Source of the DNA: Pneumocystis sp. 'macacae'
Taxonomy: Eukaryota > Ascomycota > Pneumocystomycetes > Pneumocystales > Pneumocystaceae
DNA length: 64,000 bases
NCBI GenBank assembly: GCA_018127085.1
Contig: CM030723.1
Location: 439,685 to 503,684 of the forward strand
Direction: 5' to 3'
The position numbers and the translations under genes are program-made. Of the stretch, positions 1-10,626 are shown piece after piece. Under the pieces are notes generated by a model, which worked only from the letters and a program-made list of their open reading frames with translations, had not been told where the DNA came from and ran no database searches. Every line of letters begins with the position of its first letter. The stretch's first letter is position 1.

Positions 1-565
1 AAGACCGTCTAATAACAAAATAATCAAAAAAAAAAAGAAAAACAAAAATTTCATACTTCAGCTGCTGTTACCAGACAAGAATTAATATTATTGGCACTTT
101 CTGTTTGATGTATTTGCTGAAAATGAGGTATGTGCTGATTTTCATCCAAACCAAAAGATTTCTGCGAAAAATTATCTTCTTTTCCTAAAACTTGAGACAG
201 AAAATGGACATCCTTTTCCTTCACAGTCATTTTCCCTTTATTCCTGTACAAAACTTGCTCATTGTTCATCAGATTTACCATTTTTTGTGTTTGCGTAGAA
301 AAATCAAAATCATTTCCTTAAAATTTTTTAATTTTTGCTTGGAAAAAACAACTTTCCTACCAATTCCACCTGCATCTATTCCAAACGTGTCCTCATTCAT
401 ATCATCTTTCGTTTCCTCTAGTTCCTCCCCCAATCCATCATAGGTATCTTCAAACTCAAATCTGTTGTCGCTTATCATTCCCTTAATTCTTATATTCTCT
501 ATTCGTCCTTACCCTGACTCTTCTAGTGTTTCCTCCGGAAACCGTGTCCAGTCAAAATAAGACAT
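1..565 (-). CDS. PAT1: Pat1 mRNA-decapping activator, N-terminal part (cut by window edge)
   Basis: Pat1 bridges deadenylated mRNA, the Lsm1-7 ring and the Dcp1/Dcp2 decapping enzyme in cytoplasmic P-bodies. The start codon is at 565-563 and the protein begins MSYFDWTRFPEE. The family's acidic N-terminal motif FEDTYDGLGEELEE followed by NEDTFGIDAGG is clear. Exons are 565-513, 470-361, 316-57 and 8-1, with introns of 42, 44 and 48 bases. The first intron ends at 471 rather than at a nearer AG, because only that junction keeps GDNRFEFEDTYDG in frame. Only about the first 140 residues lie here; the rest runs off the left edge. The assignment rests on the N-terminal motif alone, but that motif is distinctive. 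Confidence 0.85.
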
Positions 566-1348
566 CTTTACTTCGTATTAAAAACGAGATATCCCGTTCA
601 AAACACTGATAAACTGTCCGGTACGCTTTCGGCCCGTCTGGAACACTTCGCATTTTTTAGTGCTAAAATACCTACTATATATGCTTAATTATTAGATATA
701 TATGCAAAAACAGTAGATAGTATATGTTTTCTCCCAGAGAACTGAAATAGATGTCTTTTTGCATACACTTAGATGACTACAAAAGTTGACTCAGTGTACA
801 TATACGTGTGAGATATAGCGCATGCATCATGCATATAATAAACATATTCTCTGTAATTACACCATATTACATTTTATTTATGTTTTATTTGCATTTGTTT
901 TATTTTACTACAATTTATTGTATTCTATTTATATTTACTTTATTATCTTGGTAAGCACAATATTGGTTACTGTCTCAGTTTTTGTTCGATTCCGACTTGC
1001 CATGGCTGTATATTGGGATAAGGGTACAAAACATAAAATGTATATAACATTTATATATTGTGCGTATATTTAGCCCATTTGTTCTTCAGTATCCATTCAT
1101 ACAGCATTTCAGTGTGTTGCGTACACTGTTGCATAGAATCTGTTTTCATTCATTTTTCTGTGCATACATTTCCTGTTTTACATATTTTCTGAGTGTTAGT
1201 CTTCTGCTCATTAGTGTTCGTTTGTTTTGCTCCATTGTTTCTTAATATATAGTGCACAGTTTGCTTTTAAGCCTTATTCATCTTGGACTTTGGTGCACAG
1301 CCGAACGTACTTTCGACAGGTTTTCGTTGTTTAGTTGCTGTGTATGCT
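566..1348. other. Intergenic region between divergent PAT1 and ARB1
   Basis: No convincing coding exon on either strand. Composition is intermediate between the AT-rich genome and the GC-rich block to the right, with many TG, TGCATA and TATATA steps. It must hold the promoters of both divergent genes, but no specific element was recognised. Confidence 0.6.
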
Positions 1349-4300
1349 ATGTCAAAGTCTGCATCGAAGCTAAAACGAGAGGTTGTGTACCTCTTTGGTA
1401 TGCATATTTGACCGGGTTTAGAATGAAAAGGCGCAGAGACAGGCAAAACAGGCGCAACAAAAGCTGCAGACGCAGCAAAAACCTGCGTCTCAGCTGGAAA
1501 CTGTAGATTTTCACTCTGATCTAAGTGTAAGTGGTGTTCTTACAAGCCAGTCGATGAGTCGTGATCTTCGGATTGAACAATATACGCTTAGTTTTCATGG
1601 ACGGATGCTTATTGAGGTGAGCGAAAGACTAAGCAATGTGAGGATGTGGGGGAGGATTAAGACATAGGAATCTACAAGAATAGCATAGAAATGCAGATAG
1701 AGTCTTTTTATACTTATATATTGCGGTGCATATACTGCGATGTATACAGTGCGATGTAGGGTTGCCTCTAATCTTGTATGGCAGAAAAATACAGGTGACT
1801 GTATTGTGGATGACAAAGTATGCGTCTACAGGAGAGTCAGAGTGCATAGAGAATGTTATTGTTATGGATATATGTAGAATTTGATGCATATATTTCTGCT
1901 GAAATGCATATATCTCTGTTGGAATACATATAAATTAGTAAAATACACCGAATTTGAGTTAAGCAACTGGAAAGGTGATTGACGCTGGAATTTAAGATGT
2001 GTACATAAGTTTTGCATATATTAGTGGAAGATTGGGTCTCTATGTTGACTCTATTGGCGCATATGTATAAGGATTGGACATGTACTAAGCTATAGGAGAA
2101 TTGCAAGACATAGAGATGGCATTGGATGGAGTAAGGGGCTTAAAGAGGATCATCTTGGCTAAATATACGTGTTTTTTGCAGACATTCTGTATTTAATATA
2201 ATTCACTTGATTCAATAGTCTATGCATGGGCTTGCTATATAGCATGCGACAAGTATACATTTTTCATGGGCTGTGTTACTGCTATATATTATTATTTTGT
2301 ACATATTCTGATCATTGCTTATATCAGGGGTATTTTTTTGCTAACTCTGCTTAGAATGGTTCATCAATATTGGTTCGTATTTTGTACTGATAAATATCAG
2401 CAACAGTAGAATTGAATCATGGACAGCGATATGGACTTCTTGGTGCAAATGGATCTGGTAAAAGTACTTTTTTGCGCTCTCTTGCAGCACGAGATATTCC
2501 ATTTCCACCATATTTTGATATTTTTCTTGTTAATGAACCAGCACCGCCTACTGATGTTTCTGCACTTGATTATATCATTTCAGAAGCTCGTTCTAGGCTT
2601 ACAGCGGTTGAAACAGAGCTTGAACAGCTACTTACAAAGGAAAATAGTGTTACGTCGGAAGAAGCGACTTCAACATCAAAAGGATCAAAGGGGAAAAAAG
2701 GAACAGGAGGAAATAGTAAGGCTGGTGTTAGCGATTTCAACGGAGCCCCTTCCGATGCGTTGATGGATGAGTTGGTGGAGCGAATGGCTGAATTGGAGTC
2801 TGGGACGCTAGAAGCAAGAGCGGCTAGTGTTTTACATGGATTGGGGTTTAGTGCTCCAAGAATGAGGATGCCAACAAAGGAAATGAGTGGCGGGTGGAGA
2901 ATGCGTGTTTCTCTCGGGTGTGCGCTGTTTCTTCAGCCAACGATTCTTCTTTTAGATGAACCTACAAATCATCTTGATCTCGAAGCGTAAGGATTTTTAA
3001 GCACAACAGAAGAGCCATTGAATTCCATGCAAAGCAGACACACCATTTATACAAAGCATATACGATTTATTATATATTATCATTAATGCATGATAAACAG
3101 AACTTATGTGTGCGCAAGTGAAATAGAAATACCAATGGTTGAAATAAACAGGATACTTTTGCAGTTAACGTACAAAAGGGCATGTGCAATCTGAAAGAGT
3201 TTATTTTATATACAATACGGCTAATAGTTTTGGTTAGTATATAAGGCATATATATTCAGTTTAAACATATATTTTGACTTTCAGCATTTTTGCATATGTT
3301 TGTAAATTGGATATCTGGTAGAACAGGGGTTTTGCATACGTTTTCTGTTCTGTGTGTCAGTGAAATGCTATATTTTATGAAAAATCTGTGTTTAGACAGA
3401 ATAAAATCGAGTACTCAGTAAACTGTCTTTCCAAGTCGAGTCTAGCCTTTTGCTGTAGTGTTCGGCAGAATTGCTGCTCTAGTCTCCACTAGACTGATTC
3501 TACAAGGTTGCATCAACTCCATAAAATCCAGTCTTGGTCTTTGGTCGACCCAATGTTGTTGCTTTGTTTTGGTGTTTTGCATGGCTTTGTTTTAGCCAGT
3601 CAGACAACTCTGGGCAGCCTGTCTATGTGTTTTCCTGATATTTCTCGGCGGCCCGTCTTGACACAACTTTCTGGCGTTCAATGCTCTTCTGCTGTTCTCT
3701 CTCTCAATGTTTCTCACAACTGGCTTTAGGGTTGTCTGGCTCGAGACATATCTCTCCCAGTATCGTCGGATCCTTGTAGTGAATTCGCACTCACAGGATT
3801 TCCTGAACCATGTCTGCACCAACATCATCGATCTAACGCCTAACCGGCAGCTCGTTTACTATGGAGGGAACTATGACGCATATGTGCGCACAAAGCACGA
3901 GCTCGAGGTCAACCAAATGAAGGCGTATGCCAAACAGCAAGGTCTGCAGTCACATTGGGTGCTCTCTGCACCCGGCTTGCACTCAAGCCCTGTCCTCTGC
4001 ACCCCCTCTTGCTAACCTTCTTCCAGATGAAATCGCACACATCAAAAAGTTCATTGCAAGCGCTGGCACCTATGCAAATCTCGTTCCCCCCCTCTACACC
4101 CCCACCTCCGACTCACATCCTCCAGGTCCGTCAGGCCAAGTCCAAGCAGAAAATAATCGACAAAATGGAAGCTGCCGGCCTCGTAGAGAAGGTCGAACAC
4201 CCCAAGGCGGTCTCCTTCAAGTTCGAGAACGTCCGCAAGCTCCCCCCACCCATCATCTCTGTATGTCCTCCTCCCCCCACCCCCCTTACCGCCACAGTTC

Positions 4301-5162
4301 AACGACGTCTCTTTTTCCTACGACGGAAAGACCGATAACGCCCTCTACAAAAACTTGTCCTTTGGCATCGACATGGACTCCAGAATCGCACTTGTCGGCA
4401 AAAACGGCACCGGAAAATCCACCCTCCTCAACCTCATCATGGGTATCCCCCTCCTCTTCCTGCTCGCCCCTCACCCTCTCCAAAGGACTCCTCGTGCCCA
4501 CCACCGGCTCCGTCTCCCGCAACCCCAGCCTCAAGCTTGCAAAGTACTGCCAGCACTCCTCCGACCAGCTTCCTTACGACAAGTCTCCCCTCGACTATAT
4601 CCACTCCAAGTTCAAGGCTGTCTATCCCGGCCGCGACATCCAGCAGTGGCGCAGCCATCTTGGCCGCTTCGGCCTCTCCGGCGCCCACCAGACCTCTGAG
4701 ATCCGCACCCTCAGCAACGGCCTCAAGAGCCGCGTCGTCTTTGCCGAGCTTGCTCTCGAGAACCCCCACATCATCCTCCTCGATGAGCCCACGGTATGCC
4801 CCCTGCCCCTACCCTGTTCTTCCCAGCCCTACCCTGCCCTCTGTTGTTCTGACCGCAGGATGCTGACCACCAGAACCACCTCGACATCGCGTCGATCGAT
4901 GCACTCGCAAAGGCCTGCAACGCCTGGACGGGCGGCATCGTCCTCGTCAGCCACGACTTCCGCCTCATCGAGCAGGTCTGTCTGCCCGGCGTCGGCGAGC
5001 TCTGGGAGGTATGTCTCTGCCCGCCCGCCCTGCTGACCGCAGGTCAAACACAAGACGGTCGTCAGGCTCGACATCACCATCCAGCAGTACAAGCATGCGC
5101 TCAAGGCCGCAAGCACCGCCGCCCTCGACAGGGCCCGTCTCGTCGCCCGCTCCCCGCCCTGA
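1349..5162 (+). CDS. ARB1: ABC-F ATPase of ribosome biogenesis (Arb1/ABCF2-like)
   Basis: A soluble twin-ATPase ABC-F protein of about 641 residues; the yeast relative acts in 40S/60S ribosome biogenesis. Exons: 1349-1381, 1422-1616, about 2401-2986, 3730-3941, 4027-4082, 4126-4260, 4298-4442, 4486-4793, 4874-5008, 5043-5162. Domain 1 has Walker [10 protein letters not shown], signature MSGGWRMR and Walker [12 protein letters not shown]. Domain 2 has GKNGTGKST, an altered signature LSNGLKSR (usually LSGGQ-like) and [10 protein letters not shown] across an intron. Introns of 784 and 743 bases are far longer than the genome norm. The first long junction (1616 to 2401) is one base out of phase, so a mini-exon or other splice site is missing from this model. 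GC content rises from ordinary at the 5' end to very high at the 3' end, where exons and introns are C-rich. Confidence 0.88.
1881..1938. repeat. Short degenerate tandem repeat in ARB1 intron 2
   Basis: About three imperfect copies of a 20-22 base unit starting ATGCATATAT or ATACATATAA, with CTGCTGAA or CTGTTGGA spacers, inside the long ARB1 intron. No coding potential was seen. Confidence 0.4.
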
Positions 5163-5187
5163 CCTAACCACAACTCTCCCCGCCCTA

Positions 5188-5330
5188 CCCAACCCTAACC
5201 CCGGCTCGCCCTGCAAGCCGCCTTCGGCGGCCTTCTCAGCACAGCGAACACAGCATCTGTTCTGCCTTCCGCATGCCCACCGCCCCAGCCCAGCGTCGCC
5301 TGGCTAGCCCTAGCCCCAACCCTAGCCCTG
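5188..5330. repeat. Degenerate telomere-like C-rich motifs
   Basis: Just downstream of ARB1 the plus strand reads CCCAACCCTAACCCC (5188-5202) and later CTAGCCCTAGCCCC and AACCCTAGCCCTG (5304-5330). These resemble the complement of TTAGGG repeats but are imperfect and interrupted. They lie in the most C-skewed part of the island, so composition alone may explain them. Confidence 0.35.
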
Positions 5331-5375
5331 TGCAGCCCCAGCCCTGCATCACCGTCTGCCGCGCTGCCCAAAAAA

Positions 5376-5475
5376 TGCCCCACGGCAGACTCGAACTGCC
5401 GACCCCCGCGTCTCGGGAATGTCTCCACGTAGAGCCATATAAGCACGATGCAATAACCAACTATGCTAGTGGGGC
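5376..5475 (-). tRNA. tRNA-Ile(UAU) with a 26-base intron
   Basis: Folding the minus strand gives acceptor arms GCCCCAC (5475-5469) and GTGGGGC (5383-5377), discriminator base A at 5376, a T arm GGCAG-TTCGAGT-CTGCC, and an anticodon stem TCGTG/CGCGG with two G-T pairs. The loop starts CTTATA, placing TAT at positions 34-36. That reads AUA, hence isoleucine. A 26-base intron follows position 37, the usual site of nuclear tRNA introns; tRNA-Ile(UAU) is an intron-bearing tRNA in other fungi. The gene is 74 bases without the intron and CCA is not encoded. It sits between ARB1 and uS12m in the GC-rich island, antisense to both. Confidence 0.9.
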
Positions 5476-5503
5476 GCTTGCACACTCCCTCCACATACAC
5501 CAT

Positions 5504-6005
5504 ATGACCCGCTCCACTGCAGTGCTCGAGGCGCTCCACACACTGTGCAGATGGGCACGCGGCTCAGCAACGCTCCAACAGGTCATCCGCGGCTGCCGTG
5601 TCCCGCGCCCGCCGCCGCGTGCACGTGCACCGCGCCTCGGGGGGGCGCCGCAGCGGCACGCAGTCTGCGACCGCGTCTTCACGGTATGCACGCGCACAGC
5701 AGCACTGACGCAACAGATGAAGCCAAAGAAGCCCAACTCGGCGCAGCGCAAGGTTGCACGGGTGCGGCTTGCGGACGGGCGGCGCGTCCTCGCATACATC
5801 CCGGGCGAGGGCCACACAGTCCAGGAACACGCAGTCGTTGTTCTGCGCGGCGGACGCGTGCAGGACCTGCCGGGCGTGCGCTACCACATTGTCCGCGGCG
5901 CAGGCGATGTGCAGGGCGTTGCAGGGCGGCGTAGGGCAACACCAGACAGGCAGTGCTGAGCAGACAGGGACGGCGCGGTCCAAGTATGGGACAAAGCGGT
6001 CTTAG
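5504..6005 (+). CDS. MRPS12: Mitochondrial small-subunit ribosomal protein uS12m
   Basis: Bacterial-type S12 of the mitochondrial ribosome, 143 residues, at the decoding centre. Exons 5504-5683, 5717-5930 and 5968-6005; introns are 33 and 37 bases. Family blocks seen in order: [75 protein letters not shown] and the C-terminal RSKYGTKRS. Exon 3 was placed by phase: only the join at 5930/5968 gives GVAGRRTARSKYG. The start at 5504 is the in-frame ATG giving a short basic leader; the leader itself is not diagnostic. Composition is extreme, and the protein is enriched in R, A, G and P where relatives carry K, N or I. Its stop codon directly abuts the stop codon of the convergent histone-fold gene. 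Confidence 0.93.
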
Positions 6006-6441
6006 CTACAGTGTGTCTCTGGGGCGCGGCCTGCGGGACGGGAGGTCTCTGAAGGCGACAGTGGTCGGAATGGTGTCTGGACATAAGCAGGGCACAGCAC
6101 AGGGGACAGTACCCGAAAGAAACTCGAGACAGTCGGTGCGGGAGACCGCAGCAGCTGCAGAGTCAGAGACGCGGCACACAGAGACATACCCAGGTGTCTG
6201 TAGAGGACAGTCTTCCTGTTCTCGGCGGCACAGACAAGCAGGCCCTGGTGCGCGAGATACTCGATAAACATCTCCTGCAGGAGTCAGGGGGGCGGGGCGG
6301 GGGACAAACCGTTGCAATGGCGATGAGGAAGGCAGAGTTGGACGAGCACTGGACAATGTCGTCGTCGATGCGGATGATCTTCTTGACGCGCGAGATAGAC
6401 AGGACGGAGGTCCCAGTGGCGGCCTGCGGGGCATCGGCCAT
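6006..6441 (-). CDS. Histone-fold protein, Dpb3/CHRAC1 type
   Basis: A 109-residue histone-fold subunit of the type found in DNA polymerase epsilon (Dpb3) or chromatin-accessibility complexes (CHRAC1). Exons 6441-6310, 6274-6190, 6154-6113 and 6076-6006, with introns of 35, 35 and 36 bases. The fold reads ISRVKKIIRIDDDIVQC, SSNSAFLIAIATEMFIEYLA, KTVLYRHLAAAV and DCLEFLSDTIPTTVAFRD. These match the helix layout and the 'YKDL..AV.R.D.LEFL.DV.P.TV' pattern I recall from fungal polymerase epsilon subunit C. Its partner would be a Dpb4-like protein, not present here. The start is 32 bases from the divergent CLC start and its stop touches the uS12m stop. NF-YC is less likely because that family's flanking helices are absent. 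Confidence 0.82.
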
Positions 6442-6473
6442 GGCTGCGTGTCCGCAGCGGGGGCCGCGCGGAC
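6442..6473. promoter_or_regulatory. Very short divergent promoter gap (32 bases)
   Basis: Only 32 GC-rich bases separate the start codons of the histone-fold gene (minus) and the CLC gene (plus). Both transcripts must start inside or upstream within the neighbouring gene, or one start codon is mis-chosen. No TATA-like element is present. Confidence 0.5.
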
Positions 6474-9001
6474 ATGGCGGGACACGGGAGCAGCAGGGCG
6501 GGGGGGGTGGGAGGAGAGGTGTGGCGGCGCGGGCAGATGTGGGTGGGGCTTGCTGCAGCAGGCGTGCTTATTGGGCTGAACGCGGCGTTTGTCGGGATCA
6601 CAGCAAAGTGGCTGTCAGACATAAAGCTGGGGCGGTGTGCAGGGGCGTGGTATCTGAGCGAGGAGTTCTGCTGCTGGGAGGCAGAGGGCTGTGGGGAGTG
6701 GCGGCGGTGGGTGGGGAGCAGGGTGGGGGATGCAGGGGCGTATGTGGTCTTTGCGGTAGGGCCTGCGGCAGCGGTGCATGGAGATGCTGAGGAAACAGGG
6801 TCTTTTCTCGCTGGTGAGTGCGTTTCTGGTGCGGACATACGCACCACAGGCAGCGGGGTCGGGGATTGCAGAGATCAAGTGTATTGTGGGGGGGTTTGTG
6901 ATGAGGGGCTTTCTGGGGATAGAGACGCTGGTGATCAAGTCGGTTGGGCTGTCGCTGGCGATAGGGTCGGGGCTGAGTGTGGGGAAGGAGGGCCCGTTTG
7001 TGCATGTGTCGGTGTGTATTGGGGAGGCGGTGAGGCGGGTGCTGGGGGGGCGGCTGAGGGAGGGGCGGCGGGCGGAGGAGATATACTCTGCGTGTGTGGC
7101 AGCGGGGGTGGCAGTGGCGTTTGGGAGCCCGATTGGAGGGGTGTTGTTCTCGCAGGAGGTAGGAGGGCAGGGGGGGGGCATGAGGGCTTAGGTGTGCAGG
7201 AGATGGGGTCGGGGTTTGGGGCGAAGAGGATGTGGAGGGGCTTTTTCTGTGCACTGGTGGCGACGGCGGTGCTGTCGGTGGGTGGGACGAGGAGAGGGCG
7301 GGGCTGACAGGGCAGAGCATGAATCCGTTCCGGACGGGGCAGCTGGTGATGTTCCAGGTGCACTACAGGCGGAGCTGGCACTTTTTTGAGCTTATATTTT
7401 TCGGGGTTCTTGGGGTGTTTGGGGGGGTGTATGGGGCGCTTGTGATCAGGTGGAATGTGCGTGTGCAGGGGCTGCGGGAGCGGTATTTTCCGGAGCGGGG
7501 GGTGTGTGAGGCGGTGTTTTTCGGGGTGGTGACGGCGGTGGTGAGCTATGGGAATGCGTTTTTGCGGATAGATACTACGGAGAGCATGAAGATTTTGTTC
7601 CGGGAGTGCGGGGACGGGGCGGGGTATGGGGGGATATGCAGGTAGGGAGGGGGGAGTGTTGGGGAGGGGCTTATGGGTGTGGGGCAGAGAAGGGTTTGAG
7701 GGGCGGATGGTGGTGTCGCTGGTGGTGGCGACGGTGGTGAGGACGTGCCTGATAATTGTGTCGTATGGTCTGAGGGTGCCGGCGGGGATTTTTGTGCCGT
7801 CGATGGCAGTGGGGGCGACGTTTGGTCGTCTGCTGGGCATGATTGTGTCGGCGCTGCAGGAAAGGTTTCCGGGGTTTGTGTTGTTTTCGGCGTGTGAGCC
7901 GAATGTGTCTGTGAGTGGGGGAGGGGGAGTGGGGGGGATGGCTGAGTGTTGGGCAGTGTATAACGCCGGGGACATACGCGTTTCTTGGGGCGGCGGCAGC
8001 CCTGAGCGGGATCATGCATATTACGGTTTCGGTTGTGGTGATAATGTTTGAGCTGACGGGGGCGTTGACGTTTATACTTCCGACGATGGTGGGGCGGGAA
8101 AGGTGTGTGGTGTGTGCTGATTCTGTTTGGTGTGCAGATTGTGGTTGGGATCACAAAGACGGTCTGTGACCACTTCAAGACGCGGGGGATTGCGGACAGG
8201 ATGATTCTGATCAACAGGCTTCCTTATCTGGACTCCAAGGAGCACTATTTTGGTGTTCCGGTGGAAGATATTATGACACTGAATTTGACGGTGATTCGGT
8301 CTGATGGGATGAATCTACACGAGCTGGGTTGTTGGGGGGGTCCTTATGCTTGTGGCTAATTTTTGCTAGAGACGATGTTGAGTGCGTCCGACATCAAAGG
8401 GTTTCCCGTAGTAGCTGATCGGGAATCGATGTTGTTGGTGGGGTTTGTTAAGCGCAGCCATCTTCAATGGGTGTTAGGTGGGTTTTGCCGGTTTTGTGTT
8501 TGATGTGTTTATTGCTTCTTAGAACAATTTAAATCTAGAAACAAGTTATCGCCTACGACTCTTTGTTTTTTCTCGCTGCCTGAAAATAAATCTGAGTCTA
8601 GCAGTCTTCTGCGGGATTCGTGCGACGGTCTGGACGATGATGCAGGTTTCGTTGCTCGTTTGGATTTTTCGCATTGTGTTGATGTTGCACCGTTAACGGT
8701 CCATCCCCAGCTTCCGTTGGAAGTAGTTATGGAATTGTTTCAAAAACTAGGCCCAAAAGTAATACTCGTTGAGCAGTATGGTCAACTTTGCGGGCTTTTA
8801 ACAATCAAGGATTTACTTAAATACAAATTTAAAGTTGAGTATGTGGAAAACCTTCATGATTTGTCTTCTATCGAGAATGATGAAAAGCAAATTTGGGAGA
8901 TTTTAGTGAAATTTAGGACATGGATAAAGAATCTTATTTTGATTTATTCGGGGAAACATATAAGAGCATCTGAAATTGAATTGGATTTGTATCATTCATA
9001 G
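6474..9001 (+). CDS. GEF1: CLC-family chloride channel/transporter (Gef1-like)
   Basis: A multi-pass CLC protein of 728 residues, the family of yeast Gef1 (Golgi/endosome Cl-). Nine exons: 6474-6755, 6799-7158, 7200-7281, 7311-7641, 7688-7910, 7957-8088, 8138-8327, 8370-8477, 8523-9001. Signature elements: GSGIAEIKC, the filter [12 protein letters not shown] (GKEGP with E), [22 protein letters not shown], and two C-terminal CBS regions (VPVEDIMT...[15 protein letters not shown] and DVAPLTVHP...[13 protein letters not shown]). One intron is only 29 bases. The N-terminal cytosolic segment usual in Gef1 is missing: helix B begins about 20 residues after the first ATG, so an upstream exon may exist. 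Exons 1-6 are very G-rich, whereas the last exon has the ordinary AT-rich composition. Confidence 0.92.
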
Positions 9002-9298
9002 TTCAACTTAGCGCCTGTAATATAAAATATATCAAGAAATAGCTAATATGTATAAAATATAATATAAAATGGCATGAAATTGTGTTATATTATCTTACAT
9101 TGATTCGATTATATTTACAAAAAGTCTCTAAATCTTGGCAAGTCTAAACTTAGAGGATAGATCATTACTAATTTTGTTAAAATATAATTAAAAATGTAAC
9201 TGAATGAAAAACAGAAATAACTATTTTTGAAATACTTTTATAACTCAAGAGATAGTTATTTGGGAAATCAGTAATATTATGCTTAAATGCTGGGACTA
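9002..9298. other. Convergent intergenic gap, CLC and PP2A
   Basis: AT-rich 3' flank shared by two convergent genes. No gene or repeat was recognised. Confidence 0.6.

Positions 9299-10626
<1,328 letters not shown>

Larger units (their letters stand above)
3480..8480. other. GC-rich, strand-skewed island in an AT-rich genome
   Basis: Hand counts of 60-base lines: 4201-4260 has 26 C and 10 G; 4561-4620 has 23 C and 9 G; 5581-5640 has 28 C and 21 G; 5761-5820 has 20 C and 24 G; 7021-7080 has 8 C and 42 G; 7501-7560 has 6 C and 30 G. Flanking DNA is often below 25 percent GC. Introns share the bias, so codon choice is not the cause. The left edge grades through ARB1 and the right edge falls inside CLC between about 8.3 and 8.7 kb. 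Because single continuous genes span both edges, this is not an inserted foreign segment. The boundaries given are approximate. Confidence 0.85.

Noticed and set aside
1060..1506. Small cysteine/serine-rich open frames upstream of ARB1
   Set aside because: ARB1's real N-terminus uses a different frame (start at 1349), and these peptides have no recognisable features.
4794..4873. Five-residue DADHQ insertion in ARB1's second Walker B
   Set aside because: A later acceptor at 4873 removes it and restores the canonical DEPTNHLD, so it is intronic.
5273..5959. Long open frame through the tRNA and uS12m as one protein
   Set aside because: The upstream part crosses a clear tRNA gene on the other strand and has no family likeness; uS12m similarity starts after 5504.
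6163..7975. Long minus-strand open frames opposite CLC (for example 6598-7320 and 6935-7975)
   Set aside because: They are P/S/H-rich shadows created by G-rich coding sequence on the other strand and match no family.
3480..8480. GC-rich block as horizontally acquired DNA
   Set aside because: Two conserved nuclear genes run across its edges with intact domain order and fungal-type introns, and all genes inside are ordinary fungal ones.
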